The notes: generated by a model from the sequence alone, not told the origin. Positions 1 through 8,179 are shown, counted from the stretch's first letter. The stretch: DNA of 47,019 nt from Microcaldota archaeon (GCA_021813385.1 JAKAKT010000085.1:1-47019); one strand, 5' to 3'. Numbers and translations are program-made.

Positions 1-7
1 AACAACA

Positions 8-110
8 TTGAGGGGAAAACCAGCTTTCCCCTCAAACTCCCCTGGCTGTCCGCCTGTATCCACCCGCTAAAGCGGGTAGGGTTAGGCGGTAGGGGGCTCG
101 CTGCCCCCTA
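8..110. other. Hairpin array at left edge
   Basis: Three perfect or nested inverted repeats lie head to tail. The first is an 11-bp stem (8-18 with 25-35, loop ACCAGC). The second has an outer stem CCGCCT (50-55) with AGGCGG (84-89) enclosing ACCCGC/GCGGGT (62-67/72-77, loop TAAA). The third is TAGGGGGC (90-97) with GCCCCCTA (103-110). The array lies downstream of the minus-strand nucleotidyltransferase gene and could be a terminator cluster or part of a structured RNA cut by the window edge. From 111 to 251 I see no gene. Confidence 0.5.
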
Positions 111-251
111 AGACCCCTGCACTAATTAGGGCGGTGAGAAGCGGTGGACGCGAGCCAGTGAACTTGCACCGAGGCCGGATTGGTCGTCATGGCGATTTTG
201 AGTTGTGTGGAATGCGAGGTCGGGGGGGCTGATTCGTGGCTGATGAACCCA

Positions 252-971
252 TTATAGCGACTTCGAGTGGTGGTGGAACGCGAGGTCGAAAATCGAAAGC
301 GTTTGGTCAAGCCGCTCGTAATCGTTGATTCGCCCAATGTCGAGCCAGTATTCGCTTATCGCGTAGGTATTGATTTTTTCACCTGCGTCTAGGAGCTTCG
401 GGAACACGTTCTTCGCGAAATCATCTTTCGGGGCTATGAACTTGTAAATCTCCGGCTCGAAAACATAAATGGCCGTGTTCACGTAATTTCGAAGTATGGG
501 TTTTTCCTTGAATCCGGTGACAAACCCTGCATCGTCTGTCTCGGCTACCCCATACTCAAGAGGAAGCCCTTGCTCCTTGAGCCCGATTGTCGCGATTGCC
601 CCTTTCTTTTTGTGGTGCCTCACCATCTTGTCGAGGTCGGCCATCGAAAGGTGGTCGCCCATCACTACAACGAACGTAGAGTCTATCGCGCCCTTGGAAG
701 GAAGAATCGAGCCCGCCGTATTCATCTCCTCCTCTTCCTCTGAGTAGGTAATTTTGACGCCAAATCTCTTCCCGTCCCCGAAGTATTCTATTATCTGCTC
801 CTTGAGATAGCCGACTGTGAGGATTAGGTCCTTTATGCCGGATGACGAGAGATTGCCGATTACGAATTGGAGAATTGGCCGTTTGCCTAGCCTGAGCATG
901 GGCTTTGGAATCGAATACGTGTATGGCCGAAGGCGCGTTCCTTTGCCTCCGCACAAGACGAATGCTTTCAT
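252..971 (-). CDS. NDP-sugar nucleotidyltransferase
   Basis: This 239-residue protein is a sugar-1-phosphate nucleotidyltransferase of the NTP_transferase family, which joins a nucleoside triphosphate and a sugar-1-phosphate to give an NDP-sugar and pyrophosphate. The nucleotide-binding signature GGKGTRLRPYT is at residues 8-18, followed by PKPM at 22-25, and the metal-binding aspartate lies in the VVMGDH segment near residue 105. The length fits a single catalytic domain with no C-terminal beta-helix, so it lacks the acetyltransferase half found in GlmU-type enzymes. It is the last gene of a minus-strand group with an RHH-fused paralogue, a phosphohexomutase and a glycosyltransferase, which suggests a role in glycan or surface-sugar precursor supply. 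Substrate (glucose, mannose or GlcNAc phosphate) cannot be read from the sequence. Confidence 0.88.
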   Translation of the reverse strand: MKAFVLCGGKGTRLRPYTYSIPKPMLRLGKRPILQFVIGNLSSSGIKDLILTVGYLKEQIIEYFGDGKRFGVKITYSEEEEEMNTAGSILPSKGAIDSTFVVVMGDHLSMADLDKMVRHHKKKGAIATIGLKEQGLPLEYGVAETDDAGFVTGFKEKPILRNYVNTAIYVFEPEIYKFIAPKDDFAKNVFPKLLDAGEKINTYAISEYWLDIGRINDYERLDQTLSIFDLAFHHHSKSL

Positions 972-996
972 GAAAAAACCTCCGGTTGCCGCTATA

Positions 997-1770
997 CTAA
1001 GCTTCGTACCACTTTCCGCTGAACACGTATCCGTTGAGGGCGCGCATTTTCGATAGCTTCCCTAGGACCTCGGTCTCAAGCATCCCCTTTTTCGGCACGT
1101 GGTCGAAAACCGATGGCTCAAAGACGTAGACCCCTGCATTCGCGAGATTGCTCGGTTCCTTCCCCGGCTCGGGCTTCTGGACGAATCCCGTGATTTTATT
1201 CCCGTCGAGGTTGGCAACCCCGTACTTGCGGGCGTCCTTGACCTCCTTGAGTGCGATTGTCCCTATGGCCTTGGACTGCTTGTGGTGGGAGATCATGTCC
1301 GAGAGGTCTATGTCGCACAGGACGTCGGCATAAATTACGACGAAAGTTGAACCGAACCTGTTCTTCGCAAGGTATAGCGGCCCCGCTGTCCCAAGGGGCT
1401 CGTCCTCGCGCATGTAGTCGATTTTTACCTCGAAATCGTGGCCGTCCCTGAAGTAGGACTCGATTTCCTCGCGCATATAGCCGACCGAGATTGTGATGTT
1501 CGTGATTCCGAATTTCCTGAGCCACTCGATTATGTGCTGGAGAATCGGCTTGTCCTCGAAGAGCAGCATTGGCCGGGTCGTGGAGTAGTTGTCCTTCTTG
1601 CTCTCCCCGCCTGCCAGAATCAGCGCGCCCTTCACCTCGTCCTCTCCGAGAGCTTTCCTTATGAGAATCTCGAGGGCGTGGGACCTGCTCTTGACCTTTA
1701 CTTCGTCAACCATCGCGTCGACTTTCTTGAGGAGCGATGAATCGATGCTGAACGCTATTTTTTCTTTCAT
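997..1770 (-). CDS. RHH DNA-binding domain fused to degenerate nucleotidyltransferase
   Basis: The 257-residue protein starts with a ribbon-helix-helix segment (residues about 3-43: a short beta strand IAFSID, then two helices with the turn KVKSRSHAL), typical of CopG/MetJ-like DNA-binding dimers. From residue 48 it continues as an NTP_transferase domain. The nucleotide-binding loop keeps the opening AGGES (53-57) but reads SKKDNYST where active enzymes have GTRLxPLT, and TRP replaces PKP at 65-67. The remaining fold, including a VVIYADVL segment matching the metal-binding region, looks intact. The likely reading is a sugar-nucleotide-binding transcription regulator or an enzyme with altered chemistry; this is inference. 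The start has a purine-rich GGGGGA just upstream and a TATA-like box (TATTTAAA) near 1803-1811. It lies 25 bp upstream of the canonical paralogue. Confidence 0.85.
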   Translation of the reverse strand: MKEKIAFSIDSSLLKKVDAMVDEVKVKSRSHALEILIRKALGEDEVKGALILAGGESKKDNYSTTRPMLLFEDKPILQHIIEWLRKFGITNITISVGYMREEIESYFRDGHDFEVKIDYMREDEPLGTAGPLYLAKNRFGSTFVVIYADVLCDIDLSDMISHHKQSKAIGTIALKEVKDARKYGVANLDGNKITGFVQKPEPGKEPSNLANAGVYVFEPSVFDHVPKKGMLETEVLGKLSKMRALNGYVFSGKWYEA

Positions 1771-2004
1771 TCCCCCACGAAAGAAGGAATTCGCCGGACA
1801 GGTTTAAATAGATTGCCGAATCGTATGGCGCATAGAACTCAAAAAGAACCCGGGTGTTCGCGTCTCGAAACCCAGAAACAACCAACTGGAAGAAGTTCCA
1901 AGTCCTGGAACCCTGATGTCCGCGTCTCGGTGTTTCCAAGTCCTCGACCCGGGGCCCGAGCAGTTTCTCGTATTCCTTGGGGTCGCCGACGAAAGAATAT
2001 GGGC
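1771..2004. repeat. Intergenic region with duplicated blocks
   Basis: This 234-bp gap between two minus-strand genes has no convincing ORF. Read on the minus strand it contains two ordered copies of the pair GGACTTGGAA ... GAGACGCG with different spacing, as if a block of 50-60 bp had been duplicated and then diverged. A TATA-like box (TTTAAAT, about 1803-1809) next to the RHH-nucleotidyltransferase start probably drives that gene. The duplicated part could be an untranslated RNA or decayed gene end; I cannot tell which. Confidence 0.35.
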
Positions 2005-3366
2005 TTACTTCAAGAGCTCCCTCACTTTCCTTTCGTATTTCTCCATGAGTGCCTTCGCCTTCTTTGGAGTCTTCGCTTCCGCGAAAATTCGGATTAGGTG
2101 CTCGGTGCCCGAGGGCCTGAGGATGACCCAGCCTTCCTTTGAATTGACCCGAAGGCCGTCGAGGGTCAGGGATTCGGCGCCTTTCTCGAGCGGCTCCAGT
2201 TTGAGCTTCTCGATTACTGCGAACTTCTGCTCTGCACTGCAGTATATTCTGGTTTTCGAGTTGTAGTAGTGTGGGAGTGAATTTATTTGGCGGGAGAGGG
2301 GCTTGCCGGTTCTGCAGACATGTCCGAGAATCTTTGCCGCTGTCGCGAAGCCATCCTTGCCTGGCGAGAGGGCTGGCCAGATTACGCCCCCTGCCTCTTC
2401 GCCACCGGAAACCGCCTTGCACCGTATCTGTTCCTCGGCCAAATACGGGCCGCCGACTTTTGTGTAAATGAGTTCGCCGCCATGTTTCCTGGTTATGTCC
2501 TTAATTGTGTCAGAGGTGGCGACAGTAGTCACGACTTTTGGCTTTTTCTCCCTGGACTCGCTTAGGGCAATCTCAACTGAGAGTGCGTAGCTCTTGTCTC
2601 CGATTATGTAATTCCCTTTCTCATCAATGAATATGACGCGGTCACAGTCCCCGTCCCAGGCAATCCCCATGTCGGCGCCAGTCGCCTTCACCGAAGCAAT
2701 TAGGTCGGCTAGGTTTTCGGGGGTTGGCTCGGAGTTGTGGCCTGGGAAGAAACCGTCCGGCTGGGCGTTGAGTGTGAGAATCTTGCAGCCAAGTTTCCGG
2801 AACAGGGTTGGGGCCAAGAGGGACCCTGTGCCGTTTGCGCAATCAAGAACAATGAACGGGCGCTTCGTTTTGATTGGCTTGGTATCGACGTTTGCAAGAA
2901 TCTCGGCGATGTGGTCGTCAATCGCGAGCTTGTATTCTGTCGCTTTCCCTAGCTTGTTCCATTCCGCCCTGGGGACGTTTGGGTCTTCGAAAATCCGCTC
3001 GACCTCTTCCCCTCTTTCCCAAGAAACGGCCACTGAATTCTTGTCGACGAATTTCAATGCGTTCCATTCGGGCGGGTTGTGGGAAGCGGTAATTGTTATG
3101 CCGCCATCTGCCTTGAGTTTTTTTACCATGAGCTCGACTGTCGGGGCCGGAGAAACGCCAAGGTCAATGACGTCACAGCCTGCTGAAATGAGGCCGGCGA
3201 GAGCCGAGTGGTGGAGCATCGGGCCCGAAACCCTGGTATCGCGGGCCAGGATGACTTTGCCCCTCTTGCACCAGACTCCGAATGCAAATGACATGCGGGA
3301 GACGAACTCCGGAGTAATCACGTCGAGTTTTGCCCGAATCCCGTTTGTCCCGAAGTATTTTGCCAT
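2005..3366 (-). CDS. glmM: Phosphoglucosamine/phosphomannomutase
   Basis: A 453-residue alpha-D-phosphohexomutase that moves phosphate between C6 and C1 of a hexose or glucosamine phosphate. All four family landmarks are visible: the phosphoserine loop TASHNPP near residue 95, the metal loop DGDCDR near 238, the sugar-binding loop GGEEAGG near 322, and the phosphate-binding RPSGTE near 420. The N-terminal KYFGTNGIR is the usual family opening. Length is normal. Archaeal members act on glucosamine-6-phosphate or mannose/glucose-6-phosphate, and the sequence alone does not settle which. Its product would feed the neighbouring nucleotidyltransferases. It starts at ATG 3366 and follows the glycosyltransferase gene on the same strand after 43 bp. 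The symbol glmM is by family resemblance. Confidence 0.9.
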   Translation of the reverse strand: MAKYFGTNGIRAKLDVITPEFVSRMSFAFGVWCKRGKVILARDTRVSGPMLHHSALAGLISAGCDVIDLGVSPAPTVELMVKKLKADGGITITASHNPPEWNALKFVDKNSVAVSWERGEEVERIFEDPNVPRAEWNKLGKATEYKLAIDDHIAEILANVDTKPIKTKRPFIVLDCANGTGSLLAPTLFRKLGCKILTLNAQPDGFFPGHNSEPTPENLADLIASVKATGADMGIAWDGDCDRVIFIDEKGNYIIGDKSYALSVEIALSESREKKPKVVTTVATSDTIKDITRKHGGELIYTKVGGPYLAEEQIRCKAVSGGEEAGGVIWPALSPGKDGFATAAKILGHVCRTGKPLSRQINSLPHYYNSKTRIYCSAEQKFAVIEKLKLEPLEKGAESLTLDGLRVNSKEGWVILRPSGTEHLIRIFAEAKTPKKAKALMEKYERKVRELLK

Positions 3367-3409
3367 ATCATCACTCCATTATGTTGGCCGGTTGCGTTCC
3401 CGCATAGGC

Positions 3410-4552
3410 TCATTTCACCGTTTTATTACCGAGGGCTTCTTCATAAACCTTGAGCGTCTGCGTAGCTGCAACTTCCCAGGAATATTTTTTCATCAGCTCT
3501 TCCCTTGCACGAGAACACGCTGCCTCGAATTCCTTCTTGTTCTCGAGAACGTTGAGGATTTTGCCTGCAAGCTCGTAGTGGTTGTCTATCTCAAAAAGGA
3601 ACTTTGGCGCGTCCTTCCTATAAACTTCTTCGAAAAGCTTTGGAGCTGCCCCCACGGGGGTCGAGAGCATCGGCCTGCCAGAGGCGATTGCCTCGAGGAG
3701 AACCAGGCTCAGCCCCTCATACTTGCTTGGGAGGACCACTGCAGAAAGGGAATCGTATATTTTGGGCATTTCTTCTGGCTTTGCCCCGGAGATTTCAATT
3801 TCAACTTTGAGCCCTGAGGCGAGCCGTTTTAGGGAATCTGCTATCCCTTCATCCTTGCCGATGAGCTTGAGTTTCGAGCCCGGGCGTTTCTTCTTCACGA
3901 TTGCGAATGCCCGGATAAGCGTTTCTATTCCTTTGTAGGCATCGAAGCGGCCGATGTAGGCGATGGTGTCGGTTTTGAGCGAGGAAAGGGGAGTTCTCGG
4001 AGCGAAGCGGGAAAAATCAACCCCGTTTGGTATGGTCACTATTTTTTCTTTGGGAATTTCGCCGGCGATGTCTGGCATGGTGGCATCGGTGACAGTTATT
4101 GCCTTCCTCGCAATTCGGAGGAAAACCCGGGCAGGCACGTTCGTGTAGAGCCACTTGAAAACTCCCCCGAGTCCTTTTAGCTTCGGATAGCCGTGAATGG
4201 TGAATATGAACGGCCTGCGGGTGATGAACGCAGCGAGAGAGGTGAAGAACGGCTGGGTCGAGCCATAGCCATGCGAGTGGTAGATGTCTGCATCCATGAA
4301 GGCGAGGCGAAGCGGGAGAAACGGGATGAACCGGACGGATGAGAAAATCGGGAGAGAAAACGCCCAGTAGCGGATTACCTTGACGCCATCAAACGAATCT
4401 GAACCTGGGGCCCCGTTTGTTTTTGTTGTTACTACGGTTACTGTGTGCCCCTTCTTGGCCATTTCTTTTGAAAGGTGGTACACGTGGGCTTCAATGCCCC
4501 CGATGTCTGGAGGAAAGGCGTGAACAACCTGAATGATTTTCAAGGGGACCAA
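3410..4552 (-). CDS. Glycosyltransferase family 4
   Basis: A 380-residue GT-B glycosyltransferase. The N-terminal domain shows the glycine-rich acceptor loop PDIGGIEAHV near residue 16. The C-terminal domain has the nucleotide-sugar binding stretch with EGLSLVLLEA near residue 280, including the conserved E-x7-E pattern, followed by ASGRPMLSTPVG. These enzymes are retaining transferases that build glycans or glycolipids at the cytoplasmic membrane face. No ATG sits at the front; the listed start is TTG at 4552, and a second TTG at 4543 beginning MKIIQVV fits the family start better. It clusters with precursor genes (mutase and nucleotidyltransferases), so it probably uses an NDP-sugar made here. 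Donor and acceptor are unknown. Confidence 0.88.
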   Translation of the reverse strand: MVPLKIIQVVHAFPPDIGGIEAHVYHLSKEMAKKGHTVTVVTTKTNGAPGSDSFDGVKVIRYWAFSLPIFSSVRFIPFLPLRLAFMDADIYHSHGYGSTQPFFTSLAAFITRRPFIFTIHGYPKLKGLGGVFKWLYTNVPARVFLRIARKAITVTDATMPDIAGEIPKEKIVTIPNGVDFSRFAPRTPLSSLKTDTIAYIGRFDAYKGIETLIRAFAIVKKKRPGSKLKLIGKDEGIADSLKRLASGLKVEIEISGAKPEEMPKIYDSLSAVVLPSKYEGLSLVLLEAIASGRPMLSTPVGAAPKLFEEVYRKDAPKFLFEIDNHYELAGKILNVLENKKEFEAACSRAREELMKKYSWEVAATQTLKVYEEALGNKTVK

Positions 4553-4572
4553 CTTTGTTGCGTCGATGGTGT

Positions 4573-5280
4573 TTAACGCGGCGGAACGGACACGCCGTTC
4601 TTTGATATCTCAAACGGGAGGGGGCCGAGTTTGTGCGGGCTGCCCCTGTTTTTGACTATCTCGAGGCTCCTGCCCGTCTTTGTCTGCTTGCTGAAGTCCA
4701 GGCTTATCACTGTGTCGAAGATGAATTCTGCAATCTCGAACCTGCTCAGCTTTCCTGGCGGCGCCTCGGATGTCGCAAGCATTGTGCATCCCCTCCCAAC
4801 TATCTCGTCTATAAGCCGCTTTATGTAAAGCATTCTCTCGTAGTCGACCTTGAACAAGAGCTCGTATGTTGTCAGTGAATCGACCACAACGCGCTTAGCT
4901 CCAATTGAGCGGATGATTTCTATAAGGAGAATGCTTTCCTGGGATGCGAATTGCTGTATCTCGAGAGCGCCGACCTTCTGAATCCGAAGAAGGTCCTTCT
5001 TCTGAAGCCCTTCTATATCCCAGCCGAATTGGAGCATCATCGGTATGAGCTTGCCTTGCTCTTCATCGAAAGATATGTACGCCCCCGGCTCGCCCATTTT
5101 CGCTCCCTCGCATAGAAATTGGAATGCAAACGTGGTTTTGCCTGCTCCGGGCGGACCGCATAGCAGCGTGGAGTGGCCCTTAACGAAACCGCCCCCCATC
5201 GGCTCATCCAACCCGGGAATTCCCGAGGGTATCTTCTGAAGCCCTTTTGGCTTTTCCTCTTCGAAATCTTTTACAGGCAT
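4573..5280 (-). CDS. KaiC-like RecA-fold ATPase
   Basis: A 235-residue single-domain KaiC/RadA-like ATPase. The typical opening SGIPGLDEPMGGG precedes Walker A GPPGAGKTT (42-50), and a Walker B strand RVVVDSLT lies near residue 130. Such proteins are regulatory ATPases. One group, ArlH/FlaH, partners the motor ATPase ArlI of the archaellum. Here the gene begins 10 bp after the end of a Tad/VirB11-type secretion ATPase on the same strand, so the two are very likely co-transcribed. That mirrors the ArlH-ArlI pairing, although no other archaellum gene is next to it. A role in controlling pilus assembly is inference; the family assignment is firm. Confidence 0.88.
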   Translation of the reverse strand: MPVKDFEEEKPKGLQKIPSGIPGLDEPMGGGFVKGHSTLLCGPPGAGKTTFAFQFLCEGAKMGEPGAYISFDEEQGKLIPMMLQFGWDIEGLQKKDLLRIQKVGALEIQQFASQESILLIEIIRSIGAKRVVVDSLTTYELLFKVDYERMLYIKRLIDEIVGRGCTMLATSEAPPGKLSRFEIAEFIFDTVISLDFSKQTKTGRSLEIVKNRGSPHKLGPLPFEISKNGVSVPPR

Positions 5281-5290
5281 TTGAACCCCC

Positions 5291-7090
5291 TTATTCCATG
5301 ACTTGATTCACTGTTGCGCCCTTCCTTATAAGGCTCAGCACGCGCTCCTGGTCCAGGTAATAGTTCGCCACTACCGCTCCAAGCTTGTTTATGTCGTTGA
5401 GCGAGTTCTTCGCCATCCACTTCAGAATCATCGTCTTCTCGTCCATGTCCGTGTCGATTTCTTTTTCTGTGAAGCCTGCGGTCTCCTGAAGCTCGTTGAA
5501 CACGCGAATACTGTTGTTCACCTGCTCGAATTCGTCCGTCCTTGATTCCCACCTATAGACCACGTTGAGCTCAATGCCAAGAGATGTTAGTGAGGGGGCG
5601 AGTTCCACGACTTGTGTTGTGCGCCTCCTGTTCTTGCGCCTGTCCCTGAACTGGGTGATGAACAGGTGCATCCCCCTCATTTCGACAGAGGGTATCTCGA
5701 GCGGGGGCTCCGTGAAACGCCTGAGCGCACTTCCGGCGTTGTCCGCGTGGAAGGTCCCGTAGCACGAGTGGCCCGTGTGGATGGCCTCGAACATTACCTC
5801 CGCCTGCTGCTTCGTCCTGACCTCGCCGATGACCATGCGGTCAGGCCTCATACGCAGGGAGTTCACCATCAGGTTGAGCATCGTGATTTCGCCCTTTCCC
5901 TCCGGGTTCGGGAGCTTGCTCACAAGCGGGACCCAGTGGGCGAACTGCGGGAGGTTCAGCTCTTTTGTGTCCTCTATTGAAACAATGCGCTGATTGGGTG
6001 GAACGAAGCAGAGGAGCGCGTTGAGCATGCTCGTCTTCCCTGCGGCAGTCCCTCCGATGACCATGAGGTTCATCTCGTGCTGCATCGCAAGCCAGATGAA
6101 CGACGCCATCTCATAGCTCATATTCCCGATGTTTATCATGTCGACGACGGTCCAGGGAACCCTGGCGAACCGGCGGATTGTGAGGGTATTTCCTTTCGGG
6201 CTTACTGCCTGGAGGGTCGCATTCACACGGTCTCCTGTGAGAAGGTGAGCATCGAGAAGAGGGGCGAGGTTCGATATCTGCCTGCCGACCCTCCTGGCGA
6301 TTGACTCGCACATCTCCCTTATGCGCTTCTCTTCGAGGATTATGAGGTTCGTTTTGAGCCAGCCGAACTTCCGGTGGTAGACGTGGACCGGGTCGTCGGC
6401 GTTGTTTATCGCTATGTCCTCTATCCAATTGTCCGCCATCAGGATGTCGATATCGCCAAGCCCGAGCATGTTTATTATCAGCATATCCGCGAGGAAGACC
6501 CGGTCATCGAACGTGATTCCGGGGAATGCCTGGGAAATCATCGTTTTCGCGCCTTCCGTGAATTTCTCCTCGACAGCCGAGTACATTTTCGGGTCGATGA
6601 GCTCCTCGGTTTTCATCTCGGGCATCCTGGATAGCTCTATCTTGATCGAATCAAGAATTGCCGCGGTTGCAGGGGCGATTTCAGGCCTGTGAAGCACGTA
6701 CATTGGGGAGAATTCGTGGCGGACTCGGACGATTTCAACGAATGCGGGAATGTTTTTCAGTGTGAGGTCGTAGGAATCGAGAACCTCCGAGATGATTCTT
6801 CTCTTGCCCGGGGTTTTCGGCTCAAGAGGCAGGTGCTGGAGGGCGAGCTTCGGGGCGTCAAGCGGGTTTGCCGGGCGTTCGAGAGCGGCGATGCCGTGGG
6901 ACACGAGGACCCCCGCCCATCGTTCAACGTGCTCCTGCGTTACCTTTGGTGAGTGTTTCTCCTGTATTTCCCTAAGGGAAATGCTGCCGGTGCCCTTGAC
7001 GGAAACTCCCTCGAGAACGTTGTCGACCACCGTTTTGATAATCCTAGTGACGTTGTTCGGTGGTTCCTTCTTCATTGTCAGGCCGGACAT
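5291..7090 (-). CDS. Type IV pilus/secretion motor ATPase (TadA/VirB11-like)
   Basis: A 599-residue hexameric motor ATPase of the archaeal type II/IV secretion superfamily. A long N-terminal region (about 1-250) precedes the catalytic core. The core shows Walker A GGTAAGKTS near residue 350, the Asp-box-like IEDTKEL, Walker B MVIGEVRT, and the His box HTGHSCYGTFHAD. It powers pilin extraction and assembly with a TadC/ArlJ-type platform protein; two such platform genes lie far away at 39.8-42.0 kb. A TATA-like box (about 7108-7118) about 26 nt upstream of ATG 7090 indicates a leaderless transcript. The downstream KaiC-like gene probably shares the mRNA. Confidence 0.93.
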   Translation of the reverse strand: MSGLTMKKEPPNNVTRIIKTVVDNVLEGVSVKGTGSISLREIQEKHSPKVTQEHVERWAGVLVSHGIAALERPANPLDAPKLALQHLPLEPKTPGKRRIISEVLDSYDLTLKNIPAFVEIVRVRHEFSPMYVLHRPEIAPATAAILDSIKIELSRMPEMKTEELIDPKMYSAVEEKFTEGAKTMISQAFPGITFDDRVFLADMLIINMLGLGDIDILMADNWIEDIAINNADDPVHVYHRKFGWLKTNLIILEEKRIREMCESIARRVGRQISNLAPLLDAHLLTGDRVNATLQAVSPKGNTLTIRRFARVPWTVVDMINIGNMSYEMASFIWLAMQHEMNLMVIGGTAAGKTSMLNALLCFVPPNQRIVSIEDTKELNLPQFAHWVPLVSKLPNPEGKGEITMLNLMVNSLRMRPDRMVIGEVRTKQQAEVMFEAIHTGHSCYGTFHADNAGSALRRFTEPPLEIPSVEMRGMHLFITQFRDRRKNRRRTTQVVELAPSLTSLGIELNVVYRWESRTDEFEQVNNSIRVFNELQETAGFTEKEIDTDMDEKTMILKWMAKNSLNDINKLGAVVANYYLDQERVLSLIRKGATVNQVME

Positions 7091-7120
7091 ATCATCCCAC
7101 GAATAGGATGGGCAATGTTT

Positions 7121-7783
7121 TTATTTAAGCTTGCTGCCTGCTGGCTTGCATTCTCCCATAACCGGACATGACTGGCAGTCAGGCCCTTTTTTCCAACAAT
7201 TCCTTTTCGCAAGCTCAACCAAAAGGGCGTGAAACTCGTTGAGGATGCTCGGGTCTCGAGGAAGCCGGGATTCGTAGAAAAGGCGGAGCTCTTCGTAATC
7301 ACCATCAAAGCCATAGATTCTTTGCGTTATCCTGTGCGTGTATGCATCAATCGGGAGAATCGGGAAATCGAATGCATAGAGGAGAACCGAATCCGCGGTC
7401 TCTTTTCCAACTCCATCCAATTCCAATAACTCGGTTCGGAGTTCAGGCAGTTTGAGCTTCTTCGCCGATTCCCTGATTCTTGGGAATTCCTGTGCGAGAA
7501 GGCGGATGCGCCTTGCTTTTTGCTTGTAGAAACCTGCGGGCCGGATGCAGGATTCGATTGCCGGTTGTTTGGCTATTGCGAGTTTTTTTGCTGTTAGCAA
7601 CTTCTTTCTCCTTAGCTCGCGAATGGCCTTCTCGACGTTTTTCCAACTTGTTTGCTGTGTGAGAATTGCGCCAACTGCGACCTCGAACCCTGTTCGGGCG
7701 GGCCACCAGTCCTGCGGGCCGAAAACCGTAAGGAGTGAGGAATAAAGCTCGGTTGGTTTGATGCGCACATCGCCCGGCTTCAT
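7121..7783 (-). CDS. Endonuclease III-like DNA glycosylase (MagIII-like)
   Basis: A roughly 220-residue HhH-GPD base-excision glycosylase with a C-terminal iron-sulfur motif C-x6-C-x2-C-x5-C. The hairpin and active site read DGVGKETADSVLLY followed by PIDAYTHRI. The catalytic aspartate (PID) is present, but the lysine used by bifunctional endonuclease III for strand cleavage is replaced by glutamate (GKETA instead of GRKTA). That pattern matches the MagIII/HP0602 type of monofunctional 3-methyladenine glycosylase, so alkylated purine removal is the best guess. ATG 7783 is chosen because it lies 26 nt from the shared TATA centre; an upstream in-frame start at 7807 exists. It is divergent from the membrane protein gene at 7835. 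Confidence 0.85.
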   Translation of the reverse strand: MKPGDVRIKPTELYSSLLTVFGPQDWWPARTGFEVAVGAILTQQTSWKNVEKAIRELRRKKLLTAKKLAIAKQPAIESCIRPAGFYKQKARRIRLLAQEFPRIRESAKKLKLPELRTELLELDGVGKETADSVLLYAFDFPILPIDAYTHRITQRIYGFDGDYEELRLFYESRLPRDPSILNEFHALLVELAKRNCWKKGPDCQSCPVMGECKPAGSKLK

Positions 7784-7805
7784 GCAGGGATTTAAATATC
7801 CTAAC

Positions 7806-7813
7806 ATATATAT
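7806..7813. promoter_or_regulatory. Symmetric TATA box for two divergent leaderless genes
   Basis: ATATATAT at 7806-7813 is centred at 7809.5. The minus-strand ATG at 7783 and the plus-strand ATG at 7835 each lie about 26 nt from that centre, the expected TATA-to-start distance for leaderless archaeal transcripts. The same box probably serves both genes. Confidence 0.6.
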
Positions 7814-7834
7814 CTGGTCGGTGTTGGAATGGTT

Positions 7835-8179
7835 ATGGACAACTTAACCCAGACCGAAAATGTCCTTCAGGTCCTGAAAATAATGCTTGCCAGCCTAGCT
7901 GTGATTTTCCTTTTCGCGTTCTTTATTCAATGGAAAATTTCCAAATATCGGCTCCCAGTGATTGCATTTTACATGAAGAAACGGTTCGTAAGGCATAACA
8001 TTGTGCTCGGAACCGGGATAGTCGCGCTGTCGCTCGCATATGTTATCGAGTTCTTGTGGCTGAATGTCAAGCCATTTGACCCCGGCGGAAAGCTCCTTGT
8101 CGACGTTCTCGAGGCGGTATCGCTTGTTTGCATCGGCTTTTCGTATTACAAACTGATGAGGCTGCAGATTCCGGCCTGA
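7835..8179 (+). CDS. Small three-helix membrane protein
   Basis: A roughly 114-residue protein of unknown function. Three hydrophobic segments are visible: ILASLAVIFLFAFF near residue 20, VLGTGIVALSLAYVIEFLW near 57, and VLEAVSLVCIGFSYY near 90, with a basic stretch between the first two. ATG 7835 is preferred over ATG 7829 because it fits the leaderless spacing from the TATA box at 7806. It ends 10 bp before the start of the next plus-strand gene, which carries its own ribosome site, so the two likely form a short operon. I do not recognise the family. Confidence 0.7.
   Translation: MDNLTQTENVLQVLKIMLASLAVIFLFAFFIQWKISKYRLPVIAFYMKKRFVRHNIVLGTGIVALSLAYVIEFLWLNVKPFDPGGKLLVDVLEAVSLVCIGFSYYKLMRLQIPA

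Noticed and set aside
997-1770. Antitoxin because of the RHH domain
   Set aside because: The RHH is fused to a full nucleotidyltransferase domain and no toxin partner is adjacent.
4573-7090. Complete archaellum operon
   Set aside because: No archaellin, ArlF, ArlG or ArlJ gene is adjacent, and the ATPase is closer in layout to Tad/VirB11 types.
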